From Roseovarius azorensis (GTDB taxonomy: Bacteria > Pseudomonadota > Alphaproteobacteria > Rhodobacterales > Rhodobacteraceae), in contig NZ_FOAG01000003.1 of assembly GCF_900109455.1 (NCBI RefSeq), forward strand, positions 282,978-346,977: a stretch of 64,000 bases of DNA, read 5' to 3'. The notes under the pieces are model-generated. The model made no database searches. It worked only from the letters and a program-made list of their open reading frames with translations, and was not told the DNA's origin. Positions 15,371 to 24,493 of this stretch are shown piece after piece. The position numbers and the translations under genes were made by a program. Position 1 is the stretch's first letter. Every line of letters begins with the position of its first letter.

Positions 15371-16459
15371 TCACGCCGCCATCGCATAGGCCGCAGGCGC
15401 CACCAGCGCGCCGTCCGCGTCAAAGACATAGACATGCGCCGGATCCAGATAGACCCGCAGCGCAGCCCCCAGTTTCAACTCGCGCACCCCGTGGATCAGA
15501 CCCACCCAGCGCTCGCCGTGATGATCGAGATGGACAAAGGTTTCCGATCCGGTGATCTCGGTGACGCTGAGGCGCGTGTCGAACACCAGCGCCTCGCCCG
15601 CCGCCTGTTCCAGTTCCAGGTGGTTGGGGCGGAACCCGGCCATATAGTCGCCATCGCGCAGCCCGGTCATGCTGCCGATCGCGGGCGCGCTCTGCCCCTC
15701 GCCGAACAGGATACGCCCGCCCGATTTGGTGACCCGCAGGAAATTCATCGGCGGATCGCTGAACACCCGCGCGGTGGTGGCGTCATTCGGCTGCCGGTAG
15801 ACCTTTGGCGTCGGCCCGAACTGCGTCACCCGCCCCTCCCACAGCGTCGCGGTGTTGCCACCCAGCAGCAGCGCCTCTTCCGGCTCGGTCGTGGCATAGA
15901 CGAAAATGCTGCCCGCCGCCTCGAATATCCTGGGGATTTCGGCGCGCAATTCCTCACGCAGCTTGTAATCCAGATTGGCCAGCGGCTCATCGAGCAGCAC
16001 CAGCCCCGCATCCTTGACCAGCGCCCGCGCCAGCGCACAGCGCTGCTGCTGTCCGCCCGACAACTCCAGCGGCTTGCGCCCCAGCATCGGCGTGAGCTGC
16101 ATCAGATCGGCGGTCCTGCGCACCGCCGCGTCAATCTCGGCCGCCGATTTCCCCATCAGCCGCATCGGCGAGGCGATGTTGTCATAAACGCTCATCGAGG
16201 GGTAGTTGATGAACTGCTGATAGACCATCGCCACCTTGCGATCCTGCACGCGCATGCCCGTCACATCCTGCCCATGCCAGAAAATCCGGCCCCCCTGCGG
16301 CACATCCAGCCCCGCCATCAGCCGCATCAGCGAGGTCTTGCCCGACAGCGTTGGCCCGAGCAGCACGTTCATCGTGCCGGACTCGAGCACCAGGTCGGTC
16401 GGATGGATATGCACCCGCCCGTTCACGACCTTCGAAACCCCCTCCAGTATCAGCGCCAT
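15371..16459 (-). CDS. glpS: Glycerol ABC importer ATPase with altered H-loop
   Basis: The product has 362 residues. The Walker A is variant, GPTLSGKTS (35-43). The signature LSGGQQQR (133-140) and Walker B VLLDEP (154-159) are intact. The switch histidine is replaced: where VTHDQVEA is expected the protein reads ATTEPEEA, with Thr191 at the His position. A C-terminal OB-type domain follows. ATG 16459 is preferred over ATG 16474 because GAGGGG lies 8 bases upstream. The gene starts 15 bases after glpD ends. It forms the ATPase heterodimer with GlpT. Confidence 0.9.
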   Translation of the reverse strand: MALILEGVSKVVNGRVHIHPTDLVLESGTMNVLLGPTLSGKTSLMRLMAGLDVPQGGRIFWHGQDVTGMRVQDRKVAMVYQQFINYPSMSVYDNIASPMRLMGKSAAEIDAAVRRTADLMQLTPMLGRKPLELSGGQQQRCALARALVKDAGLVLLDEPLANLDYKLREELRAEIPRIFEAAGSIFVYATTEPEEALLLGGNTATLWEGRVTQFGPTPKVYRQPNDATTARVFSDPPMNFLRVTKSGGRILFGEGQSAPAIGSMTGLRDGDYMAGFRPNHLELEQAAGEALVFDTRLSVTEITGSETFVHLDHHGERWVGLIHGVRELKLGAALRVYLDPAHVYVFDADGALVAPAAYAMAA

Positions 16460-16474
16460 GCGATCACCCCTCAC

Positions 16475-18085
16475 TCATCCCTCGGCGACCGCGGGGCGCG
16501 CGCCCCCCATGCCCCGCTCCTGTCGCATCCACTCCTCCAGCGCGTCGATCTGCGCGCCGGTCATCTTCAGCCCCAACCGGGTGCGCCGCCAGACCACATC
16601 CTCGGCCTCGCTGGCAAATTCATGTCGCATCTGCCAGCGCACTTCGGCCGCCGTCAGCGTCGCGCCGAACTCGGGGCCAAGGTCGGCAGCGCTGCGCGCA
16701 TCGCCCAGAATATCCACCGCCTCGGTGCCATAGGCCCGCACCAGACGCCGCGCCCAGGCCGCCGTCAGGAACGGATAGCCCCGCCGCAAACTCTCGATCA
16801 GCCGCTCCACCCCGTCAACGGGGAAATCGCCCCCCGGCAACGGCACACCCGCCGTCCAGTCGCCACCCGTCCCGGGAAAGAACGGCGTCAGCTTTGCCAG
16901 CGCAGCCTCGGCCAGCTTGCGATAGGTGGTGATCTTGCCACCAAACACGTTCAACAGCGGCACGCCTTCCCCCCCGACCAGGGACAGCACATAGTCCCGC
17001 GTCGCCGCCGTGGCCGATTTGGCCCCGTCATCATAGAGCGGCCGCACGCCGGAATAGGTCCAGACGATATCCTCGCGGGTGACGGGCCGCTCGAAATACT
17101 CGGATGCAAAGCGGCACAGGTACTCGGCCTCCTCCGGCGTGCATTCGGGACGCTCACCGGCATCGCCGTGTTCGGCATCGGTCGTACCGATCAGGGTGAA
17201 CTCGCCCTCATAGGGAATGGCAAAGATGATCCGCCCGTCAGTGCCCTGAAAGAAATAGCACTTGTCGTGATCGTACAGCTTGCGGGTCACGATATGGCTG
17301 CCCCGCACCAGCCGGACGCCCTCGGACGAATTGAGCCGCAGGGTATTGGTGATCACATCCCTGACCCATGGCCCACCGGCATTGACCAGCGCACGCGACC
17401 GCACCACCTCTGTCGCGCCGGTCGCCTGATCCTCCAGCGTCACATGCCACAGATCGCCAACCCGCTCCGCCGACTGTACCCGCGTGCGCACCCGGATGCG
17501 CGCGCCGCGCGCGGCGGCGTCGCGCGCATTGAGCACCACCAGGCGGCTGTCCTCGATCCAGCAGTCGGAATATTCATAGGCCTGGGTGAACTTGTCCTTG
17601 AGCGGCTTGCCCTCGGGCGCGCGCGCCAGATCCAGCGTGGTCGTGCCAGGCAGGATCTGGCGCCCGCCCAGATGATCATAGAGAAATAGCCCGAGCCGGA
17701 TCAGCCAGGCCGGGCGCCGCCCCTTCATCCACGGCATGATCACGTTGAGAATGCGCGAGGTGGGCGTTTCGCCCTCGAACCGCATGTCGCGATGCCAGGG
17801 CAGGACGAAACGCATCGGCCAGCTGATATGCGGCATGGCGCGCAACAGGGTTTCACGCTCGATCAGCGCCTCGCGCACCAGGCGGATCTCGAAATATTCC
17901 AGATAGCGCAACCCGCCATGAAACAGCTTGGTCGATGCCGAAGAGGTCGCCGATGCAAGATCGCTCATCTCCGCCAGCTCGACGCTCAGCCCCCGGCCCG
18001 CCGCATCGCGCGCGATGCCACAGCCGTTGATCCCGCCGCCAATCACAAACAGATCGACACATCTGTCTTGCGAACCCTGCGACAC
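16475..18085 (-). CDS. glpD: Aerobic glycerol-3-phosphate dehydrogenase
   Basis: The product has 536 residues. The FAD-binding motif VIGGGINGCGIARDAAGRG lies at about 14-32. SSASTKLFHGGLRYLE and the later GGKITTYRKLAEAALA are diagnostic of GlpD. It oxidises sn-glycerol 3-phosphate to dihydroxyacetone phosphate and passes electrons to quinone at the inner membrane. The start is GTG 18085, with GGGAGGGG six bases upstream; the ATG nine codons earlier lacks a ribosome-binding site. It is the first gene of the leftward glp operon, and the intergenic region towards glpR carries GlpR-type operators. Confidence 0.96.
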   Translation of the reverse strand: MSQGSQDRCVDLFVIGGGINGCGIARDAAGRGLSVELAEMSDLASATSSASTKLFHGGLRYLEYFEIRLVREALIERETLLRAMPHISWPMRFVLPWHRDMRFEGETPTSRILNVIMPWMKGRRPAWLIRLGLFLYDHLGGRQILPGTTTLDLARAPEGKPLKDKFTQAYEYSDCWIEDSRLVVLNARDAAARGARIRVRTRVQSAERVGDLWHVTLEDQATGATEVVRSRALVNAGGPWVRDVITNTLRLNSSEGVRLVRGSHIVTRKLYDHDKCYFFQGTDGRIIFAIPYEGEFTLIGTTDAEHGDAGERPECTPEEAEYLCRFASEYFERPVTREDIVWTYSGVRPLYDDGAKSATAATRDYVLSLVGGEGVPLLNVFGGKITTYRKLAEAALAKLTPFFPGTGGDWTAGVPLPGGDFPVDGVERLIESLRRGYPFLTAAWARRLVRAYGTEAVDILGDARSAADLGPEFGATLTAAEVRWQMRHEFASEAEDVVWRRTRLGLKMTGAQIDALEEWMRQERGMGGARPAVAEG

Positions 18086-18148
18086 GCGCCCCTCCCTGTG
18101 CAACCTGAACACAAGCGAACCATCTTTTTCTATCTATGGTCAACAAGG

Positions 18149-18158
18149 AATGTTCGTT
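18149..18158. promoter_or_regulatory. GlpR operator half-site, proximal to glpD
   Basis: AATGTTCGTT matches the E. coli GlpR half-site consensus WATKYTCGWW at every position. It lies 64 bases upstream of the glpD start, next to a T-rich tract (18157-18172). It probably lets GlpR repress the glp operon in the absence of glycerol 3-phosphate. Confidence 0.6.
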
Positions 18159-18335
18159 TTTTTTCTTTTTTTGCGACCTATATTGATTTCATTGACAAAT
18201 TCACAGGCGATCCCGACACGCCCATGACTGTTGGTCGCATTACCCAAGATCACGTTACGTCACGCGACCATTCCGAACCGCGATTCGCGCGCCTCGCCGC
18301 ATCGCAGCACAGCAGATGCTTGCAAGGCGCGGCAA

Positions 18336-18345
18336 AACGAACATA
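18336..18345. promoter_or_regulatory. GlpR operator half-site, proximal to glpR
   Basis: AACGAACATA is the exact reverse complement of TATGTTCGTT, another perfect match to WATKYTCGWW. It is in opposite orientation to the site at 18149 and lies 31 bases before the glpR start, which suggests autoregulation. Confidence 0.6.
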
Positions 18346-18375
18346 ATCGAACCGAAAACCGATCAGGGACAGCCC

Positions 18376-19152
18376 ATGTCGCAAACCTTTCGCCTGCCGG
18401 ATATCCTTGAAATCGCCCGCACCGAGGGCAAGGTCACCGTCGAAGGTCTCGCCGAGCGCTTTGACGTCACCGTCCAGACCATCCGCCGCGACCTCACCGA
18501 ACTGGCCAATACGGGCAAGCTCGAACGTGTCCACGGCGGTGCGATCCTGCCATCGGGTGTCACCAACATCCTTTACGAGGAGCGCCGCCGCCTCAACGAA
18601 CCCGCCAAGGCCGCCATCGGGCGCGCCTGCGCCGCGGCGATTCCGCATGACGCCTCGGTCTTTCTCGACATCGGCACCACCACCGAGGCGGTGGCGCGCG
18701 AGCTGATGGACCACCGCAACCTGATGGTGGTGACCAACAACATGAACGTGGCGCAGATCCTGCTTGCCAACAAGGACTGCGAGATCGTGGTCGCGGGCGG
18801 CGCGCTCCGGCGCTCGGATAACGGTCTGGTCGGCAATCTCACAGCACGCACCATCGAGAATTTCAAGTTCGACTTCGCCATTCTCGGCTGCTCCGCGCTC
18901 GACGAGGACGGCGACATGCTGGATTTCGACATTCAGGAGGTGCTCGTCGGCCAGACCCTTCTCAACCGCTCGCGCGAGGTGTTTCTCGTCGCCGACCATT
19001 CCAAGTTCCAGCGCAGCGCGCCGGTGCGCATCGGATCGCTGCGCGATGTCGATCAATTCTTTACCGACCTGCCCCCGCCCGCGCTTCTTGCCGAAACCTG
19101 CGCCGGCTGGGGCACCCGGGTGCATGTGGCGCAGCCCCTCAACACGGGCTGA
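18376..19152 (+). CDS. glpR: DeoR-family glycerol-3-phosphate regulon repressor
   Basis: The product has 258 residues. The DeoR helix-turn-helix is at about 5-58 (GLAERFDVTVQTIRRDLTELANTGKLERVHGGAI). The sugar-phosphate sensor domain follows, with the FLDIGTTTEAVAREL loop and the VADHSKF motif. It is divergent from glpD, and two inverted matches to the GlpR half-site lie between the genes. It should repress glpD-S-T-P-Q-U-V-K and itself, with glycerol 3-phosphate as inducer. ATG 18376 follows CAGGGAC and gives the usual family N-terminus; the frame extends 20 codons further without support. Confidence 0.94.
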   Translation: MSQTFRLPDILEIARTEGKVTVEGLAERFDVTVQTIRRDLTELANTGKLERVHGGAILPSGVTNILYEERRRLNEPAKAAIGRACAAAIPHDASVFLDIGTTTEAVARELMDHRNLMVVTNNMNVAQILLANKDCEIVVAGGALRRSDNGLVGNLTARTIENFKFDFAILGCSALDEDGDMLDFDIQEVLVGQTLLNRSREVFLVADHSKFQRSAPVRIGSLRDVDQFFTDLPPPALLAETCAGWGTRVHVAQPLNTG

Positions 19153-19182
19153 GCCGCGCCCCGCCAACCGTTGCCGCCCTGC

Positions 19183-20379
19183 TCAGACCTGGGCCTGAAA
19201 CACCGCCCCCACCTCGCCCCGGATGATCCGTGCGATCTGCGCGCAATCCTCAAGGCTGAACGTCAGCGGCAGCCGCATGTCAACAATGCCACGCAGAATC
19301 CGGTCGCTCGCGGGCATGGGCGCACTCGGCGCATAGCGCCAACTGTCATAGCGGCTGGTGAACCCGCTCGGCTCGGACGCGCCAAACCACTTGAGTTCCA
19401 CCCCGCGCGCCAGACACCGCCCGAGCACATCGCGAATCCGCGCGCCCTCCCAGTCCAGCAGCAGAAACTGGATGGAGGAACCGACATAGCGCTCATGTTC
19501 CGCCCGCTCCACCACCGTCAGCCCCGGCGTGCCGCGCAGCCCCTCCTCGACCACCCGATAGCGTTCGTTCCACTTTTCGCATTGCGCATCCAGCGCCCGC
19601 AACTGTGGCCGCAGGATCGCCGCGCGCAGATGATCCATCCGCCCCGAAACATTGGGCGTGTCGTATTTCACCCGCTCGAACACGTCGTCAGGCGGCACCG
19701 TGCCGTGGCGCTTGTAGAGCATGTAGGATCCCGACAGGATCACCGCCCGCGCCATCACCTCGTCGTCATCGGTGATCAGAAACCCGCCCTCGCCGGAATT
19801 GATGTGCTTGTAGGTCTGCGTCGAATAACAGCCCACCCTGCCCCAGCGCCCCGAGGGCACGCCGCGCCACGCCGCCCCCATCGTATGCGCGCAATCCTCG
19901 ATCACGGTGACGCCCGCACCGTCGCAGATCGCCATCAGCGCATCCATATCCGCCAGATGCCCGCGCATGTGGCTCAGCATCAGCACATCCGCCTGATCCG
20001 CCTTGGCCGCCAGATCCTCCAGATCAATCGTCAGCGCCTCGGTCACCCCGACAAAGACCGGCACCGCCCCCACGCTCGCGATCGCCCCCGGCACCGGGGC
20101 CAGCGTAAAGGCGTTGCTCAGCACCCGGTCCCCCGGTCCAATACCCAGCGCACGCAGCGCCGTGGCCATCGCATAACCGCCCGAGGTCACGGCAAGCGCG
20201 TATTTCGCCCCGGTATAATCCGCAAATTCCCGTTCCAGCGCCGCCACCTCGCCCGGCTCATCGTCCACGAGGTTGTAACGATGCAGCCGCCCCGAGCGCA
20301 GCACGTCGAGCGCCGCCGCAATCCCCTCTTCGGGGATCGGCTCCTGCTGGGTAAACTTGCCTTTGAAAATCTCTGTCAT
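19183..20379 (-). CDS. DegT/DnrJ/EryC1-family PLP aminotransferase
   Basis: The product has 398 residues. Signature elements of sugar aminotransferases are present: the SGGYAMATALRALGIGPGD substrate loop (66-84), VIEDCAH with Asp162 contacting the PLP ring nitrogen, and the Schiff-base Lys191 in STQTYKHINSGEGGF. These enzymes usually aminate nucleotide-linked keto sugars for surface glycans or antibiotics. No sugar-nucleotide gene is adjacent, so the substrate is open. ATG 20379 is chosen since it gives the family N-terminus; the frame is open 12 codons further upstream. The neighbours gph, glmU and glmS concern phosphoglycolate and amino-sugar supply, which may be coincidence. Confidence 0.85.
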   Translation of the reverse strand: MTEIFKGKFTQQEPIPEEGIAAALDVLRSGRLHRYNLVDDEPGEVAALEREFADYTGAKYALAVTSGGYAMATALRALGIGPGDRVLSNAFTLAPVPGAIASVGAVPVFVGVTEALTIDLEDLAAKADQADVLMLSHMRGHLADMDALMAICDGAGVTVIEDCAHTMGAAWRGVPSGRWGRVGCYSTQTYKHINSGEGGFLITDDDEVMARAVILSGSYMLYKRHGTVPPDDVFERVKYDTPNVSGRMDHLRAAILRPQLRALDAQCEKWNERYRVVEEGLRGTPGLTVVERAEHERYVGSSIQFLLLDWEGARIRDVLGRCLARGVELKWFGASEPSGFTSRYDSWRYAPSAPMPASDRILRGIVDMRLPLTFSLEDCAQIARIIRGEVGAVFQAQV

Positions 20380-20469
20380 GTGGGATGTTTTGGGGCGGGA
20401 GCGGTGGCAGGTCAATGGTTTCCACTCGGCGATCCTGCATCTTTCGAAAACCCGAAACCAGCCTGCGCG

Positions 20470-21135
20470 CTACCCGATAAGCCGCGCCACGACGTCCGGC
20501 AATTCGTCAAAATGCGCAATCATCGCCTCGGGCGTCAGGGCCGCCACGGCGTCCCCATTCGGCCCGAAGGTCACCAGGACGGACGGCACCCCCGCCGCGC
20601 GCGCGGTTTCCCGGTCGGTATCCGAATCCCCGACCAGCAGACACCGCGCCGGAACGCCGCCCGCACGCCGCACGGTTTCCCGCAAATGCTCGGGATCGGG
20701 CTTGCGCACTGCCAGCGTGTCGGCCCCGGTCAGGGCCTGAAACGCCCCAAGAACCCCCAACCGCTGCAGCAGCAGACGCGCCAGCGCCTCGGGCTTGTTG
20801 GTGCAGACCGCCACCCGGTAGCCTTCCGCGCTCAACTCCTCGACCGCCGTCATCGCGCCGGGATAAAGCACCGTATGCACGTTGATCGCGCTCCGGTAGG
20901 CCTCCAGCAGCACCGGATACTGCCGGTCGATCTCGGCCCGGTCCCCGGCCCGCCCCAGCCGCTCCATCCCGAGGCTTAGCATCGCCCGTCCGCCGCGCAG
21001 CGCGACCCCGGCATCGCGCACGGGATCCAGCAGGTCACCCACACCCATGCCCCGGAAACAGGCATTGGCGGCGGCGATCAGATCGCCGCTCGTATCGGCC
21101 AGCGTGCCGTCAAGATCGAACACCACCGTGCGCAT
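20470..21135 (-). CDS. gph: Phosphoglycolate phosphatase (HAD family)
   Basis: The product has 221 residues. HAD motif I is VVFDLDGTLADT (Asp7, Asp9), motif II is VCTNKPE, and motif III/IV is KPDPEHL followed by LVGDSDTD. The cap insertion is of the Gph/PGP subtype. It removes phosphate from 2-phosphoglycolate, which arises from DNA-repair ends or oxygenation side reactions. ATG 21135 has GGAAAGG upstream. It is divergent from glmU with 145 bases between. HAD subfamily assignment by eye is reasonable, but another small phosphoester could be the substrate. Confidence 0.85.
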   Translation of the reverse strand: MRTVVFDLDGTLADTSGDLIAAANACFRGMGVGDLLDPVRDAGVALRGGRAMLSLGMERLGRAGDRAEIDRQYPVLLEAYRSAINVHTVLYPGAMTAVEELSAEGYRVAVCTNKPEALARLLLQRLGVLGAFQALTGADTLAVRKPDPEHLRETVRRAGGVPARCLLVGDSDTDRETARAAGVPSVLVTFGPNGDAVAALTPEAMIAHFDELPDVVARLIG

Positions 21136-21280
21136 TGCCCCGCCTTTCCTGTTCCGCAGCCGCATGGCGGCGTTCTGCCCATCTCTGTGTCATCCCGGTA
21201 ACCACGTTTGATGGGACGCACCCTTGCACCTTTGTCCCAACCCGATAAAACCTGCGCTCAGGAAATACAAAGGGAAACGC

Positions 21281-22636
21281 ATGGCCATCGCCCTCATCAT
21301 CCTTGCCGCAGGTCAGGGCACGCGCATGAATTCCGACCTGCCCAAGGTGCTGCACCCAATCGCAGGCGCGCCGATGCTGTTGCACGCGATGCAATCGGGC
21401 GCAACACTCGACCCCGATCACACGATCATCGTCGCCGGTCACGGCGCCGATGCGGTGACGGCCGTGGCTCAGGCCCATGACCCCGGCGCGCAGGTGGTGC
21501 TGCAGACCGAACAGCTTGGCACCGCCCATGCCGTCGCACAGGCCGCCCCGGCGCTTGGCGACTATCCCGGCGACGCGCTCGTGCTCTATGGCGACACACC
21601 TTTCATCCAGCCCGAAACGCTTGAGAAAATGGTCGCCGCCCGCGCCCGCCACGACATTGTGATCCTCGGGTTCGCGGCCGCCGATCCGGGCCGCTACGGA
21701 CGGCTCGTCACCGAGGGCGAGACCCTGGCCCGCATCGTCGAATTCAAGGACGCCACCCCCGGCGAACGCGACATCACGCTCTGCAACAGCGGCGTCATCC
21801 TGGCCCCCGCACCGCTGCTCTTCGATCTCATCGCCGAGGTCGGCAATGACAACGCGGCGGGCGAATACTACCTGACCGACATCGTTGCCCTGGCGCGTGC
21901 CCGTGGCCTTTCGGCCACCGCCGTCACCTGCCCCGAGTCCGAGACCATGGGCATCAATTCGCGCACCGAGCTCAGCCTCGCCGAGGCCGCCTTTCAGGCC
22001 CGCGCCCGCGCCGGGGCGCTGGAAAACGGCGTCACCATGCCCGCGCCCGAAACCGTGCATTTCGCCTATGACACCCATGTCGGCCGCGACAGCGTGATCG
22101 AACAGAACGTGGTTTTCGGCCCCGGCGTCACCATCGAGACCGGCGCGCATATCCGCGCCTTCTGCCATCTTGAAGGCTGCCATGTGGCGCGCGGCGCGGT
22201 GGTGGGGCCCTACGCCCGACTGCGCCCCGGCGCCGAACTCGGCGAGGAGACCCGCGTCGGCAATTTCGTCGAGATCAAGAACGCCATCATCGACGAAGGC
22301 GCCAAGGTCAACCACCTCAGTTATATCGGCGATGCACATCTGGGCGCGGGCACGAACGTGGGCGCAGGCACCATCACCTGCAATTATGACGGCGTCAGCA
22401 AACACCACACCGAGATCGGCAAAAACGTCTTCATCGGCTCCAACACTATGCTGATAGCACCGGTCACCGTGGGCGACGATGCGCTGACCGGATCGGGCTC
22501 GGTCATCACCCGCGACGTCGAACCCGGCGCGCTCGCCATCGCCCGCGCCGAACAGGTGAACAAACCGGGCATGGCACGAAAATTGTTCGATTTGTTAAAA
22601 TCAAAGGCGTCAAGACGCGAAAAAGGGGCAGAATAA
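21281..22636 (+). CDS. glmU: Bifunctional GlcNAc-1-P uridyltransferase / glucosamine-1-P acetyltransferase
   Basis: The product has 451 residues. The N-terminal pyrophosphorylase has LAAGQGTRMNSDLPKVLHPIAG. The C-terminal left-handed beta-helix shows hexapeptide repeats, with NFVEIKNA, GDAHLGAGTNVGAGTITCNYDG and FIGSNTMLIAPVTVGD. It makes UDP-GlcNAc for peptidoglycan and lipopolysaccharide. ATG 21281 follows AAAGGGAAACGC; the frame extends 19 codons upstream without support. The stop TAA shares one base with the glmS start (TAATG), so the two amino-sugar genes form a coupled operon. Confidence 0.97.
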   Translation: MAIALIILAAGQGTRMNSDLPKVLHPIAGAPMLLHAMQSGATLDPDHTIIVAGHGADAVTAVAQAHDPGAQVVLQTEQLGTAHAVAQAAPALGDYPGDALVLYGDTPFIQPETLEKMVAARARHDIVILGFAAADPGRYGRLVTEGETLARIVEFKDATPGERDITLCNSGVILAPAPLLFDLIAEVGNDNAAGEYYLTDIVALARARGLSATAVTCPESETMGINSRTELSLAEAAFQARARAGALENGVTMPAPETVHFAYDTHVGRDSVIEQNVVFGPGVTIETGAHIRAFCHLEGCHVARGAVVGPYARLRPGAELGEETRVGNFVEIKNAIIDEGAKVNHLSYIGDAHLGAGTNVGAGTITCNYDGVSKHHTEIGKNVFIGSNTMLIAPVTVGDDALTGSGSVITRDVEPGALAIARAEQVNKPGMARKLFDLLKSKASRREKGAE

Positions 22637-24459
22637 TGTGCGGTATTGTCGGGGTTCTGGGCGAGCACGAGGTCGCGCCCATTCTGGTCGAGGCGCTCAA
22701 ACGGCTCGAATATCGCGGTTATGACAGCGCCGGGATCGCCACGGTCAGCAATGGTCATCTGGACCGCCGCCGCGCCGTGGGCAAGCTGGTCAATCTCTCC
22801 GACCTGCTGGTGCATCAACCGCTCGCGGGCAAGGCCGGGATCGGCCACACCCGCTGGGCCACCCACGGCGCGCCGACCGAGGCCAACGCCCATCCGCACA
22901 AATCCGGCCCCGTCGCCGTGGTTCACAACGGCATCATCGAGAATTACCGCGAACTGCGCGCCGAACTGGCTGCGGCGGGCATCGGCCATGAAACCGATAC
23001 CGACACCGAAACCGTGGCGCTGCTCACCCATCACTACATGACGCAGGGCATGGATGCCGCCTCTGCCGCCCGCGCCACCATCGCCCGGCTCGAAGGCGCC
23101 TACGCGCTGTGCTTTCTCTTCGACGGCGAACCCGACCTGCTGGTCGCGGCGCGCAAGGGCAGCCCGCTGGCCATCGGTCATGGCGCGGGCGAGATGTTCG
23201 TGGGATCGGATGCGATCGCGCTGGCGCCGATGACCGACAGCATCACCTATCTCGAAGAGGGCGACATCGCCGTCGTCACCCGCCAGAGCCTGACCATCAC
23301 CGATGCGCAGGGCCGCCTTGCCAACCGGTCCGTCAAGACCATCGAGATCGACAGCGCCCGCGTCGACAAGGCCGGACACAAGCATTTCATGGCCAAGGAA
23401 ATCGCCGAGCAGCCCTCGGTCATCGGCGCGGCGCTCAGCCACTACCTGAGCGCGGACGGGCGCAACATCGTCCTGCCCGACACGATGCCCGATTTCGCCA
23501 CCATCTCACGCCTGACGATGGTGGCCTGCGGTACCGCCTATTACGCCTGCCTGACCGCGAAATACTGGTTCGAGCGGCTGGCCGGTCTGCCCGTAGAGGT
23601 CGACATCGCCTCGGAATTCCGCTACCGCGAACCGCCCATCACCCCCGGCACGCTTGCGCTCTTCGTCAGCCAGTCGGGCGAGACCGCCGATACGCTCGCC
23701 GCGCTGCGTTATTGCACCGACCGGGTCGACACGATCCTGTCGGTGGTCAATGTCGCCGAAAGCTCGATCGCCCGCGAGAGCGATCTGGCGCTGCCGATCC
23801 TCGCCGGGGCGGAAATCGGCGTGGCCTCGACCAAGGCCTTCACCTGCCAGCTGACCGTGCTCCTGCTGCTGGCCCTCAGGGCGGCGCATGCGCGCGGACA
23901 GATCGACGATGACCGGCTCGCCGACATCCTCTCAAGCCTGCGCGCGCTGCCCTCCACGCTCAACACCGCGATGGAGCGCAACACCCAGATCAGGATCGTG
24001 GCCCGGCAGCTTTCCACCTCGGAAAACGCGCTCTTTCTGGGGCGCGGCCTGATGTATCCGCTGGCGCTGGAAGGCGCGCTGAAACTCAAGGAAATCAGCT
24101 ATATCCACGCCGAGGCCTATGCCTCCGGCGAGTTGAAACACGGGCCCATCGCGCTCATCGACGACACCATGCCGGTGATCGTCATGGCACCCTGTGACGC
24201 GCTCTTCGACAAGACCGTCTCGAACATGCAGGAGGTGATGGCGCGCGGCGGTCGCATCCTGCTGATCTCGGACGCGCGTGGCATCGCCACGGCAGGCGAC
24301 GGCGTATGGCAAACCGTCTCGATGCCCGATATCGACCCGATCCTGTCGCCCATCCTCTACGCGCTGCCCGCGCAACTGCTGGCCTATCATACGGCGGTGG
24401 CCAAGGGCACGGACGTGGACCAGCCGCGCAATCTGGCAAAATCGGTTACGGTGGAGTGA
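22636..24459 (+). CDS. glmS: Glutamine-fructose-6-phosphate aminotransferase (isomerising)
   Basis: The product has 607 residues. It begins MCGIVGVLG, with Cys2 as the N-terminal nucleophile of the glutaminase domain. Two SIS domains follow (VACGTAYYACLTAKYW, SQSGETADTLAALRY) and the C-terminus LAKSVTVE is characteristic. It converts fructose 6-phosphate and glutamine to glucosamine 6-phosphate, the entry step for UDP-GlcNAc. It is translationally coupled to glmU. No glmS ribozyme or leader lies between them, which is expected outside Gram-positives. Confidence 0.97.
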   Translation: MCGIVGVLGEHEVAPILVEALKRLEYRGYDSAGIATVSNGHLDRRRAVGKLVNLSDLLVHQPLAGKAGIGHTRWATHGAPTEANAHPHKSGPVAVVHNGIIENYRELRAELAAAGIGHETDTDTETVALLTHHYMTQGMDAASAARATIARLEGAYALCFLFDGEPDLLVAARKGSPLAIGHGAGEMFVGSDAIALAPMTDSITYLEEGDIAVVTRQSLTITDAQGRLANRSVKTIEIDSARVDKAGHKHFMAKEIAEQPSVIGAALSHYLSADGRNIVLPDTMPDFATISRLTMVACGTAYYACLTAKYWFERLAGLPVEVDIASEFRYREPPITPGTLALFVSQSGETADTLAALRYCTDRVDTILSVVNVAESSIARESDLALPILAGAEIGVASTKAFTCQLTVLLLLALRAAHARGQIDDDRLADILSSLRALPSTLNTAMERNTQIRIVARQLSTSENALFLGRGLMYPLALEGALKLKEISYIHAEAYASGELKHGPIALIDDTMPVIVMAPCDALFDKTVSNMQEVMARGGRILLISDARGIATAGDGVWQTVSMPDIDPILSPILYALPAQLLAYHTAVAKGTDVDQPRNLAKSVTVE

Positions 24460-24493
24460 CGGCCTGCCCCCGCCGCGATCGCCGCACGCAGCC

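Noticed and set aside
14435..17689. Plus-strand open frame of 1084 codons antisense to glpT, glpS and glpD
   Set aside because: It is His/Arg/Pro-rich with no family features, while the minus strand carries three well-conserved genes with motifs. Long antisense frames are expected at this GC content.
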